A stretch of DNA of 64,000 nt from Thermoflexus sp040289485 (GTDB taxonomy: Bacteria; Chloroflexota; Anaerolineae; Thermoflexales; Thermoflexaceae): NCBI RefSeq assembly GCF_040289485.1, contig NZ_PSLG01000005.1, forward strand, positions 1-64,000, given 5' to 3'. Positions 39,829-47,364 of the stretch are shown here, one piece after another. A program made the translations under genes and the position numbers. Under the pieces are notes generated by a model. It did not search any database. It saw only the letters and a list, made by a program, of their open reading frames with translations, and was not told the origin of the DNA. The first letter of the stretch is position 1. Each line of letters begins with the position of its first letter.

Positions 39829-41721
39829 ATGCCGGTGATCGCCACCGCCGGCCACGTGGACCACGGCAAATCCGCCCTGGTCGAGGCCCTGACCGGGATC
39901 CACCCGGATCGTCTGAAAGCGGAGCAGATCCGGGAGATGACCATCGACCTGGGCTTCGCCTGGCTGACCCTTCCCCACGGGGAGACTGTCGGGATCGTGG
40001 ATGTCCCCGGCCATCTGGATTTCATCGAGAACATGCTGGCCGGCGTGGGCGGCATCGACGCGGCGCTGCTGGTGGTGGCCGCCGACGAAGGGGTGATGCC
40101 CCAGACCCGCGAGCACCTGGCCATCCTCACCCTCCTGGAGGTCTGCGCCGGCGTCGTGGCCCTCACCAAGATCGACCTGGTCGATGCGGACTGGCTGGCC
40201 CTGGTCGAGGAGGATGTGCGGGCCCTGCTCCGGGGGACCTGCTGGGCAGCAGCGCCCATCGTCCCTGTCTCCGCCCACACCCGGGCCGGCCTGGACCGGC
40301 TGGTGGAGGCCCTGGCGGCGGTGCTGCGGGGAAGGCCCCCCCGGCCCGATCGGGGCCGCGCCCGCCTCTCCATCGACCGCGCCTTCACGATGCCGGGCTT
40401 TGGAACAGTGGTCACCGGCACCCTGCTGGACGGCCGCCTCCAGGTCGGCGAGGAGGTGGAGATCTGGCCGGCCGGGCGCCGGGCCCGCATCCGGGGCCTG
40501 CAGTCCTACCGCCGTCGGGTGGAAGAGGCCCTCCCCGGCTCGCGGGTCGCCATCAACCTGGCCGGCGTCGCCCCGGAGGACCTCCGACGGGGGGATTGGG
40601 TAACGGCCCCCGGCCGCTTCCAGCCTACCGCCCTCCTCGACGTCCACCTGATCCACTGGGAAGGCTCGCCGCGCCCCCTGCTTCACTTCGCCGAGGTCAA
40701 GTTCTTCCACGGCGCGGCGGAGCTCATGGCCCGGGTCCGCCTGCTGGACCGGGACGCTCTCCCGCCGGGGGAGGTGGGTTTCGCCCAGATCCTCCTGAGC
40801 CGGCCGACCGTGGTCGCCCCGGGGGACCGCTTTATCCTGCGCTGGCCGTCCCCCTCCATGACCTTGGGCGGCGGTGAGGTCCTGGACGCCCATCCCGGCC
40901 GCCGTCACCGCCGCCACCGCCCGGAGATCCTAGAGACCCTCCGGGCCCTGCACCGGGCCGACCCGGCGGCGCGCCTACGGGTCTGGCTCCGGGAGGCCGG
41001 GATGCTTTCCCTTTCGGAAGCCGCCCTCCGGCTGGCCATGCCCCCGGAGGCCGTGCGAACGCTCCTGGAGGGGCTGGCGGCAGCCGGGGAAGCCATCCGG
41101 CTGGGAGAGGACCGATGGGCGGCTCCCGAGTGGCAGGCCGCCGCCCTGCGGCGGCTGGTCGAGCAAGTGGAGGCTTACCACCGGGAGAACCCCCTTCGCC
41201 GGGGGATGCCCAAGGAGGAGGCCCGCAGCCGCCTGGGGTGGCCTGGCCCAGCCTTCGAGGCCGTGCTGGCGGAAGCCCTCCGACAAGGGCTTCTGGAGGA
41301 TCTGGGGCCGCTGATCCGACGGGCCGGCTTCACCCTTCGCCTGAACGAAGTCCAACGCCAGCGGGTCGAGGCCTGCCTGGCCCGCTTCCGACAGGATCCC
41401 TGGCACCCCCCGAACCTGCGGGAGGCCGAGGCCCTCCTGGGCCGGGAACTGCTGCAGGCCCTGCTGGAGGAAGGCGTGCTGGTGCGCCTCAGCGAAGAGG
41501 TGGTGCTTCTGAAGGAGACCTGGGAGGAGGGGGTGGCGCGCATCCGGCAGCACCTGCAGGAACGGGGAACCCTCTCGGCGGCGGAGGCGCGGGATCTGCT
41601 TCAGACCAGCCGGAAGATCGCGGTGGCGCTGCTGGAGCAACTGGACGCGATGGGGATCACGCGGCGGGTGGGGGATGTGCGGGTGCTGACCGCCGGACCC
41701 ACCACCGGGCCGTCCGCGTAG
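39829..41721 (+). CDS. selB: Selenocysteine-specific elongation factor SelB
   Basis: Delivers selenocysteyl-tRNA to UGA codons marked by a SECIS hairpin. Seen: 630 residues. The GTPase domain starts I-A-T-A-G-H-V-D-H-G-K-S-A, with D-V-P-G-H near 58 and T-K-I-D near 113. Domains II-III follow (F-T-M-P-G-F-G-T-V-V-T-G-T). The C-terminal winged helices, which bind SECIS RNA, reach the end with the typical S-R-K-I-A-V-A-L-L-E-Q-L-D-A-M-G-I-T-R. Length and domain set match working SelB. GGGAGGAGGATCGCG precedes the ATG. selA, selC and selD are not in the window, nor did I find an obvious selenoprotein; the two tRNA-Ser genes upstream are ordinary serine tRNAs. Confidence 0.93.
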   Translation: MPVIATAGHVDHGKSALVEALTGIHPDRLKAEQIREMTIDLGFAWLTLPHGETVGIVDVPGHLDFIENMLAGVGGIDAALLVVAADEGVMPQTREHLAILTLLEVCAGVVALTKIDLVDADWLALVEEDVRALLRGTCWAAAPIVPVSAHTRAGLDRLVEALAAVLRGRPPRPDRGRARLSIDRAFTMPGFGTVVTGTLLDGRLQVGEEVEIWPAGRRARIRGLQSYRRRVEEALPGSRVAINLAGVAPEDLRRGDWVTAPGRFQPTALLDVHLIHWEGSPRPLLHFAEVKFFHGAAELMARVRLLDRDALPPGEVGFAQILLSRPTVVAPGDRFILRWPSPSMTLGGGEVLDAHPGRRHRRHRPEILETLRALHRADPAARLRVWLREAGMLSLSEAALRLAMPPEAVRTLLEGLAAAGEAIRLGEDRWAAPEWQAAALRRLVEQVEAYHRENPLRRGMPKEEARSRLGWPGPAFEAVLAEALRQGLLEDLGPLIRRAGFTLRLNEVQRQRVEACLARFRQDPWHPPNLREAEALLGRELLQALLEEGVLVRLSEEVVLLKETWEEGVARIRQHLQERGTLSAAEARDLLQTSRKIAVALLEQLDAMGITRRVGDVRVLTAGPTTGPSA

Positions 41722-41743
41722 CCAGCGGGTGTCGGTGTTATGG

Positions 41744-41749
41744 TAGAAT
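41744..41749 (+). promoter_or_regulatory. Probable -10 element for the coiled-coil/nuclease-like gene
   Basis: TAGAAT 32 bases before the ATG at 41781. It suggests separate transcription from selB and disfavours the in-frame ATG at 41754, which would lie at the transcript start. No clear -35 box. Confidence 0.4.
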
Positions 41750-41780
41750 CGCTATGGAGATCTGGATCGGAGAGGCCTGT

Positions 41781-42797
41781 ATGCTCCGATGGCTGCGGCG
41801 GCTGTTCCGTCCGACTTCGGATTTCCAGGAGTTCCTCCGCCAGGTCGCGCAGCGGCCGGACTGGCAGGCGGAGCTGCGCCGCTGGGTGCTGACGCAAGAA
41901 CTCGAGGGGCTCCCCCAGCGCATGCAAGAGGCCACCGGCCGGCTGGCAGAAGAGCAGCGGCGCCTGGAGGAGACGATCGCCCGTCTGGCCGCAGCCCAGG
42001 CCCAGACCCAGGTCCAGGTCGCACAACTGGGGGGTGTGATCCAACACCTGGCGGAGGCCCAGGTCCGCACCCAGGAGACCGTCCAGCGCCTCATCGAAGC
42101 CCAGGCCCAGTTCGAACAGCGCCTGACCCGCCTCGAGGAAGCGATGATCCGGGCCGAGGAGCGCCTCACTCGCCTCGAAGAAACCGTCCAGCGCCTCATC
42201 GAAGCCCAGGCCCAGTTCGAACAGCGCCTGGCCCGCCTGGAGGAGGCCCAGATCCGCACCGAAGAGATCCTGGGATACATCCTCCAGGAAATCGCCGGGC
42301 TCCATCGCTCCCAGCAGCGGATGCAGGAGAGCCAGCAGAAGATGCAGGACACACTGAACCGCTTCGGCGCGGTGGTCGGGACGTTCGTGGAGGGGCGGAT
42401 GGCGGTCTACATGGAGCGCTGGCTGAGCCAGCAGGGCTTCCGGATGCTGGAGCCCATCACCTTCCTCCCTCTGGCCGAGGAAGGGGAACTGGATGGCGTG
42501 GCGGCCGCGCAGGACCCGCAGGGGAACCCGGTTTGGGTGCTGGTCTCCGCCAAGGCGAAGATCGACACCGGGGACGTGGAGCGGTTCTCCGGGATGCTGC
42601 GCCGCAAGCGGGTGCAGGCCCTCCTGCGTGAGCGCGGGATCCGCGGCACCGCCCTTCCCTATCTCTTCGGGCTGACGATGGAGCGCGACGTCCCCCAGGT
42701 CGCCCGGAGGTGGGGCATCGGCCTTGTCCTGGACGAGCGGGGGGAGCAGGTCGCCCCACAACCCTGGCGGCTGGAAGAGGAAGGAACCCCCGCCTAA
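41781..42797 (+). CDS. Coiled-coil protein with PD-(D/E)XK nuclease-like C-terminal domain
   Basis: Seen: 338 residues. The ATG at 41781 is preferred, with GGAGAGG five bases upstream; 41754 is an alternative. Residues about 30-195 are a long coiled coil containing a duplicated 35-residue unit. Residues 200-330 look like the restriction-endonuclease-like domain of DUF3782-type proteins: F-V-E-G-R-M-A-V-Y-M-E-R-W-L, G-E-L-D-G-V-A, V-W-V-L-V-S-A-K-A-K-I, D-V-E-R-F. In active relatives the last strand reads E-x-K; here it is S-A-K, so the second acidic residue is missing. Inferred: a structural or DNA-binding descendant of a nuclease. Ends overlapping mutL convergently by four bases. Confidence 0.7.
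   Translation: MLRWLRRLFRPTSDFQEFLRQVAQRPDWQAELRRWVLTQELEGLPQRMQEATGRLAEEQRRLEETIARLAAAQAQTQVQVAQLGGVIQHLAEAQVRTQETVQRLIEAQAQFEQRLTRLEEAMIRAEERLTRLEETVQRLIEAQAQFEQRLARLEEAQIRTEEILGYILQEIAGLHRSQQRMQESQQKMQDTLNRFGAVVGTFVEGRMAVYMERWLSQQGFRMLEPITFLPLAEEGELDGVAAAQDPQGNPVWVLVSAKAKIDTGDVERFSGMLRRKRVQALLRERGIRGTALPYLFGLTMERDVPQVARRWGIGLVLDERGEQVAPQPWRLEEEGTPA
42078..42125 (+). repeat. Direct repeat copy 1 inside the coiled-coil gene
   Basis: A 48-base block (from ACCGTCCAGCGCC to CAGCGCCTG) recurs unchanged at 42183-42230. The offset is 105 bases, exactly 35 codons or five heptads, so it keeps both frame and coiled-coil phase. Confidence 0.9.
42183..42230 (+). repeat. Direct repeat copy 2 inside the coiled-coil gene
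   Basis: Identical to 42078-42125. Synonymous positions are also identical, which points to a recent duplication or ongoing conversion between the copies. Confidence 0.9.
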
Positions 42798-44428
42798 CGC
42801 CGGAGGAACCGCCGTTCGATCTCCTCGCGCCCCAGCACGAACCACGCCGGCCGCCCGTGGGGACAGATGGCCGGCGACCACGCTTCCTGCAGGGCGTCCA
42901 GCAGGGCCTGCATCTCCTCCACGGAGAGCCCGTCGCCGGCCTTCACCGCCGCCGCGCAGGCCAGCCGCATGGCCAACCGCTCCCGCAGCTCCCCGCCGCC
43001 GCGCCGTACGGCGGACAGTTCCTCGCAGGCGATGTCGAAAAGCGCCTTCACCGGCTGGCCGGCCAGGGGGGCCGGGACGGCACGGACGATGAAAGCGTTC
43101 CCCCCGAAGGGCTCCACATCAAACCCCAGGCTCTGCAGGGCCTCCAGGTCAGCCTCCAGGCGTTCGGCCTCCCGGGCGGTGAAGGAGAGTACCGTCGGGG
43201 ACGGCAGGGGCGCGGGGGAAGGCCCCCCCCACAACCGCTCGAAGAGCACCTGCTCATGGGCCGCGTGCTGATCGACCACGATCAGCCCGTCCTCCCCCTG
43301 GGCCAGGATATAGCACTGGAAGAGCTGGGCCAAGGCCCGCCAGCGGCCCGAGTGCCCATAACCCGGGGAGGGCTCCGCCAGCGCTGGCAATGGCGGGGCC
43401 TCCGCCTCGAAGGGCCATCGGCCGGCGGCCGTCCCCGCCTCCGCCCGCGGGAAATCGGCCAGGGCGGCCTCCACCGCCCGGCTCACTCCCCAATACACCG
43501 AGCGCTCCTGGGAGAAACGGACCTCCGCCTTCTGCGGGTGGACGTTGACGTCGACGAAGGCCGGCGGCAACCCGATGTGCACGACCGCCAGCGGATAGCG
43601 CCCCGGCGGCAGCCGCCCCGTATACGGCCGCTCCAGCGCCACGGCCAGCAGCCCGCTCCGCACCGGACGGCCGTTCACGTAGAAATACTGAAAGGCGCGG
43701 GAGGCCCGCCCTAGGGTCGGCCGGGAGACCAACCCGTGGATGCGTAGGTCCGCCGCCTCCCACGCGACCGGGAGCAACGCGTCCGCCACCTCCCGCCCCC
43801 AGAGGACGGCCGCGCGTTCCAGGGGGGTGCCCGGCGGCGCCACCAGGACCTCCCGTCCGTCGAGGATCAGCCGGAAGGCCACGCCAGGGTAGCCCAGGGC
43901 ATACCGGTAGACCGTCTCCCGGATGCGCTCTGCCTCTCGGAGGGGGGATTTCAAGAAACGGCGGCGGGCCGGTGCGTTGTAGAACAGGTCCCGCACCGTG
44001 ACCATGGTGCCCACCGGGCTGGCCGCCGGCCCCACCGTGATCCGCCCCTCCTCCGCCACCAGGCGGGTGCCCTCGGTCTCCGCCGCGGTCCGGGTGAGGA
44101 TCTCCACCCGGGCCACCGCCGCGATGCTCGGCAGCGCCTCGCCCCGGAACCCCAGGGTGCGCACGGTGGCCAGGTCTTCCACCGTGCGGATCTTGCTGGT
44201 AGCGAACCGGGCCAGCGCCAGGGGGACCTGATCCCGGGGGATCCCGACACCGTTGTCCGCCACGCGGATCCAGGCGAGCCCCCCCTCCTGCGCCTCGATC
44301 CGGATCGCCGTGGCGCCAGCGTCCAGGGCGTTCTCGATCAACTCCTTGACCACGGAGGCCGGCCGCTCGATCACCTCCCCCGCCGCGATCCGGCTCGCCA
44401 CCTCCGGCCGCAACACCTGGATCTCCAC
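42794..44428 (-). CDS. mutL: DNA mismatch repair protein MutL, endonuclease type
   Basis: Links mismatch recognition to strand incision. Seen: 544 residues. The GHKL ATPase half has G-E-V-I-E-R-P-A-S-V-V-K-E-L, N-A-L-D-A-G-A, V-A-D-N-G-V-G-I, T-L-G-F-R-G-E-A-L-P-S-I and F-Y-N-A-P-A-R. The C-terminal dimer domain has the endonuclease motif D-Q-H-A-A-H-E-Q-V-L-F-E, a C-A-A-A-V-K-A-G-D segment and the zinc-site C-P-H-G-R-P. Known: MutL with these motifs nicks DNA itself and belongs to species lacking MutH. The middle linker is short. mutS is not in the window. Convergent with the coiled-coil gene, 4-bp overlap. Confidence 0.96.
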   Translation of the reverse strand: MEIQVLRPEVASRIAAGEVIERPASVVKELIENALDAGATAIRIEAQEGGLAWIRVADNGVGIPRDQVPLALARFATSKIRTVEDLATVRTLGFRGEALPSIAAVARVEILTRTAAETEGTRLVAEEGRITVGPAASPVGTMVTVRDLFYNAPARRRFLKSPLREAERIRETVYRYALGYPGVAFRLILDGREVLVAPPGTPLERAAVLWGREVADALLPVAWEAADLRIHGLVSRPTLGRASRAFQYFYVNGRPVRSGLLAVALERPYTGRLPPGRYPLAVVHIGLPPAFVDVNVHPQKAEVRFSQERSVYWGVSRAVEAALADFPRAEAGTAAGRWPFEAEAPPLPALAEPSPGYGHSGRWRALAQLFQCYILAQGEDGLIVVDQHAAHEQVLFERLWGGPSPAPLPSPTVLSFTAREAERLEADLEALQSLGFDVEPFGGNAFIVRAVPAPLAGQPVKALFDIACEELSAVRRGGGELRERLAMRLACAAAVKAGDGLSVEEMQALLDALQEAWSPAICPHGRPAWFVLGREEIERRFLRR

Positions 44429-44450
44429 GCTGACCTCCGCCCGGCGCGGC

Positions 44451-45530
44451 TCAGCGGATCAGATACAAGGGCATCCGCACAAAGCGGGGGGCCTCCGTCC
44501 ACGGCAGGGCGGGGAAGAGGCCCCGGACGGCCTCGTGAAAAGCCCCGCTGAGCACGATCCCCCAGGCCGGCGCCAGGAGGGCCAGGCGCCGCGCCGTCTC
44601 GATCACCTCTCCAACGGGCAGATAACTCCGGAAGGCCCCACCGCCCATCAGCCCGACCAGGGCCTCCCCGCGATGGAGGGCCAGCCGGGGGAGGAATCGC
44701 AGCGCCGGCGGGAGCCCCTGGTGCAGCCGCCGAACCCGCTCTCGGAAGGCCAGGGAAGCCCGCAGCGCCCGGACCGGATGTTCCGCACACGCCAGCGGCG
44801 CGTTGAACCAGGCTATGGCCATGGAATCCATCAAGGGCCCCGGCATCCCGCCCTCCGCCAGGACGCTCTCATAGAACATGTCCAGATGGCGGTTCAGGGC
44901 CTGGTGCAGCGTCCCCGCGCCTCCCCGCCCACCCCGCATCGCCTCCTGCAGCCGGGCCGACAGCCCCTCCCATCCCACCGCCACCACGCTCAGGGGGCGC
45001 ACCTGGGCGGGCCCGAGGAGCTCCTGGGGGCGCTGGGTCAGCGCCTGCAGAAAGGGAGCGGGGAGGAGCGTTTTCAGGAAACTCCACCAGCGCAGGTGAT
45101 AGGTCTTCAGGTCGGCGATGCGCCGGCCGCGCCGCAACAGGGCATGCAGTCGGGCCAGCACCTCGCGGGGATCATAGGGCTTGGACACGTAGTCGTCGGC
45201 GCCGGCGCGCAGGCCCTCCACCAGTTGCATCACCGCCACCCGCCCGGTGAGGATCAGCACCGGCACGTCCCGCAACTGCGCATCCGCCTTGATGGCCCGG
45301 CACACCGCTAGGCCGTCCGCGTCCGGGAGCCCGAGATCCAAGACCACCACGTCGGGGCGCCAGGTCCGCAGCCGGCCCCAGCCGTGGCGGGCCGTCGCCG
45401 CCATCTGGGCCTCGAACCCGTTCCACACCAGGAGATCATGCAGGGCCCGGGCCTCGCCCGGATCGTCCTCAATAATCAGCACGCGCGGGGGACGCATCCC
45501 CCCGCCGGTCGACGTCCCGGGCACACCCAC
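44451..45530 (-). CDS. Response regulator with a degenerate class III nucleotide-cyclase domain
   Basis: Seen: 359 residues from a GTG preceded by GAAGGAGCGGGGAGC; an ATG at 45497 is an alternative with a poor ribosome site. A receiver domain covers about 15-130: I-I-E-D-D-P-G, phosphoacceptor Asp in V-V-L-D-L-G-L-P-D, I-L-T-G-R and V-S-K-P-Y-D-P. The C-terminal 180 residues follow the adenylate/guanylate cyclase plan (L-N-R-H-L-D-M-F-Y-E, M-D-S-M-A-I-A-W-F-N-A-P, H-R-G-E-A-L-V-G-L-M-G, Y-L-P-V-G-E-V-I-E-T-A-R-R-L). The first metal Asp is replaced (V-A-V-G-W-E-G), so catalysis is unlikely. Inferred: a signal output or binding module. No histidine kinase is adjacent. Reads toward mutL. Confidence 0.8.
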   Translation of the reverse strand: MGVPGTSTGGGMRPPRVLIIEDDPGEARALHDLLVWNGFEAQMAATARHGWGRLRTWRPDVVVLDLGLPDADGLAVCRAIKADAQLRDVPVLILTGRVAVMQLVEGLRAGADDYVSKPYDPREVLARLHALLRRGRRIADLKTYHLRWWSFLKTLLPAPFLQALTQRPQELLGPAQVRPLSVVAVGWEGLSARLQEAMRGGRGGAGTLHQALNRHLDMFYESVLAEGGMPGPLMDSMAIAWFNAPLACAEHPVRALRASLAFRERVRRLHQGLPPALRFLPRLALHRGEALVGLMGGGAFRSYLPVGEVIETARRLALLAPAWGIVLSGAFHEAVRGLFPALPWTEAPRFVRMPLYLIR

Positions 45531-45607
45531 GCTCCCCGCTCCTTCCTACGGGCCGGCGCGCATCCCACGGCGGACGCCCGGGGCCCGCTCCCGGCGCCCG
45601 ATGGGCC

Positions 45608-45880
45608 TCAGGCGGGGCGCCGATGGGTCCCCCACCCGGGCCCTTGGGGGCGATCGGGAGGCTCCGGGCCCACCTCCTGGCCCCGCCCGCCCTCCTCCCG
45701 CGGGCCGATCAGCGGCGTCAGGCGCATGAGGGCCTCTTCATCGTATTGGCGATGGCCGCACACATCGCAGACATAGGCCGGCATGTTGGGGATGACGATG
45801 AAGAGATCCCCGTGATAGCCCGCGTAGGTGATGCGGCGAGGCCGCATATAGCCGATCCGGCAATTCGAGCACGGCCACAT
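45608..45880 (-). CDS. Small YgiT-type zinc-ribbon protein
   Basis: Seen: 90 residues from the ATG at 45880, with GGGGAGGC upstream. M-W-P-C-S-N-C-R-I-G and Y-V-C-D-V-C-G-H-R-Q-Y-D provide two C-x-x-C pairs, as in the zinc-binding half of MqsA/YgiT. The last 30 residues (R-E-E-G-G-R-G-Q ...) are charged low complexity. There is no helix-turn-helix and no toxin gene next to it, so a toxin-antitoxin role is not supported. It follows deoC by 23 bases and is likely co-transcribed with lepB and deoC. Confidence 0.75.
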   Translation of the reverse strand: MWPCSNCRIGYMRPRRITYAGYHGDLFIVIPNMPAYVCDVCGHRQYDEEALMRLTPLIGPREEGGRGQEVGPEPPDRPQGPGWGTHRRPA

Positions 45881-45903
45881 AGATGCCTCCCCTTCCCCCA
45901 GAA

Positions 45904-46593
45904 TCACCCAACGGCCGGCGGGAGGGCCTCCAAGATGGCCACCGTCGCGCTGGTCCCCAGGCGATCGGCGCCGGCTTCCACCAGGGCGATGGCCTGCTCC
46001 GCGGTCCGGATACCCCCGGAGGCCTTGACGCCCACGGCGGGGCCCACGGCCTGTCGGAGCAGCCGCACATCCTCCACCGTGGCCCCTCCCGGGCCGAAGC
46101 CGGTGGCGGTCTTGACGAAGTCCGCGCCCGCCTCCACGGCCAAGCGGGCCGCCAGGACCTTCTCCTCGGGGCGGAGCAAAGCCGTCTCCAGGATGACCTT
46201 GCACCGCGCGCCGGCCGCGTGGCACACAGCGACCACCGCCTGAAGATCGGCCCGCACGGCCTCCAGAGCGCCGTCTTTCAGCAGGCCGACGGCAAGGACC
46301 ATGTCGATCTCCTGGGCCCCCAGGGCCAGGGCCAGTTCGGCCTCAGCCACCTTCACCGCCGTCAGCGTCGCCCCCAAGGGGAACCCGACGACGGTGGCGA
46401 CCTTCACCGGGCTCCCCCGCAGCCGCGCGGCGGCGCGCGCTACGTAGATCGGGTGGACACAGACGGCGGCGCAACCATACCGCAACGCCTCCTCGCAGAC
46501 CCGGTCGATGTCGGCCGGGGTGGCCTCCGGCCGAAGCAGGGTGTGGTCGATGCGGGCCGCCAACGCCTCCCGGGTCCACCCCCCCGTCGTCAC
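45904..46593 (-). CDS. deoC: Deoxyribose-phosphate aldolase
   Basis: Splits 2-deoxyribose 5-phosphate into acetaldehyde and glyceraldehyde 3-phosphate in deoxynucleoside breakdown. Seen: 229 residues, normal length. Barrel active-site residues are visible: D98 in E-I-D-M-V-L, Schiff-base K161 in F-V-K-T-A-T-G-F, and K190 in V-K-A-S-G-G-I-R. D-H-T-L-L opens the first strand. Its start overlaps the lepB stop by four bases, an unusual partner. The acetaldehyde released could feed the AOR or Fe-ADH of this organism, which is speculation. Confidence 0.95.
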   Translation of the reverse strand: MTTGGWTREALAARIDHTLLRPEATPADIDRVCEEALRYGCAAVCVHPIYVARAAARLRGSPVKVATVVGFPLGATLTAVKVAEAELALALGAQEIDMVLAVGLLKDGALEAVRADLQAVVAVCHAAGARCKVILETALLRPEEKVLAARLAVEAGADFVKTATGFGPGGATVEDVRLLRQAVGPAVGVKASGGIRTAEQAIALVEAGADRLGTSATVAILEALPPAVG

Positions 46594-47198
46594 GGCTCAG
46601 CCCCCTCGAAGGGATTCGCGATCACCCCCCAGCGCTGGGGCGGCCAGTAGATCAACCACGCCTTCCCGATGATGGCCGAGCGGGGGAGCGTCCCCCAGTT
46701 ATGGGAGTCGTTGGAGGCGTTCCGGTTGTCGCCCAACACGAAGTATTCCTCCGGCCCCAGGGTCACCGGCCCGTAGGTGTAAACGATAGGCCCCCGGATG
46801 TAGGGCTCCTTTAAGGGGCGGCCGTTGATGAACACCTTGCCGTCGCGGATGGCCACGGTCTCCCCCGGGAGCCCGATGACCCGCTTGATGAAATCCCGGG
46901 AGGGATCATGGGGGAACCGGAAGACCACCACATCCCCCCGGCGGGGCTGGCCGAACCAGTAACTGACCTTGCTGATCAGCACGTATTCACCGTCGTGCAG
47001 GCTGGGCTCCATGCTGGAGCCCTCGATGCGGAAGCGGGCGGTGGTGGTGTTGACCAGGGCCAGCACCACCAGCACCACCAGCGCCGTCTCGATCAGCTCC
47101 CGCAGGAAGACGATCATCGGAGGGGCCCGCCGCTCCCCCTGGGGCTCCGACAACGGCTCCGTCGCCTCCATCGAAACCGAAACGCGCTGCTCGTCCAT
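46590..47198 (-). CDS. lepB: Signal peptidase I
   Basis: Removes signal peptides from exported proteins at the outer face of the membrane. Seen: 202 residues. A 28-residue cytoplasmic tail precedes one membrane helix (about 30-50). Catalytic Ser62 lies in G-S-S-M-E-P-S, and Lys105 in F-I-K-R-V-I-G-L-P-G-E. Box E is L-G-D-N-R-N-A-S-N-D-S. This single-span form is typical of Gram-positive-like enzymes. A consensus promoter precedes it, and deoC and the zinc-ribbon gene follow in the same operon. Confidence 0.96.
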   Translation of the reverse strand: MDEQRVSVSMEATEPLSEPQGERRAPPMIVFLRELIETALVVLVVLALVNTTTARFRIEGSSMEPSLHDGEYVLISKVSYWFGQPRRGDVVVFRFPHDPSRDFIKRVIGLPGETVAIRDGKVFINGRPLKEPYIRGPIVYTYGPVTLGPEEYFVLGDNRNASNDSHNWGTLPRSAIIGKAWLIYWPPQRWGVIANPFEGAEP

Positions 47199-47221
47199 TC
47201 ACCCCTCGACCTCCAGGCCGG

Positions 47222-47250
47222 ATTATACGACGCCCACCCCGGGGGGGCAA
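47222..47250 (-). promoter_or_regulatory. Promoter of lepB-deoC
   Basis: On the minus strand, TTGCCC (47250-47245), 17 bases, TATAAT (47227-47222). The TATAAT lies only 24 bases before the lepB start, giving a very short leader. Confidence 0.75.
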
Positions 47251-47364
47251 CGATCTGCCCGTTATCCTTGTGAAGCGACGGGCTCGCCTGGCGTTTTTCC
47301 ACAATTCATGGAATAGTGATCCGGGGCCTGCGCGCCGGGAAACCCAGCCCGCCGGATCACCGCC

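Noticed and set aside
45608..45880. A toxin-antitoxin pair of MqsRA type
   Set aside because: Only the zinc-ribbon half is present; there is no helix-turn-helix and no adjacent toxin gene.
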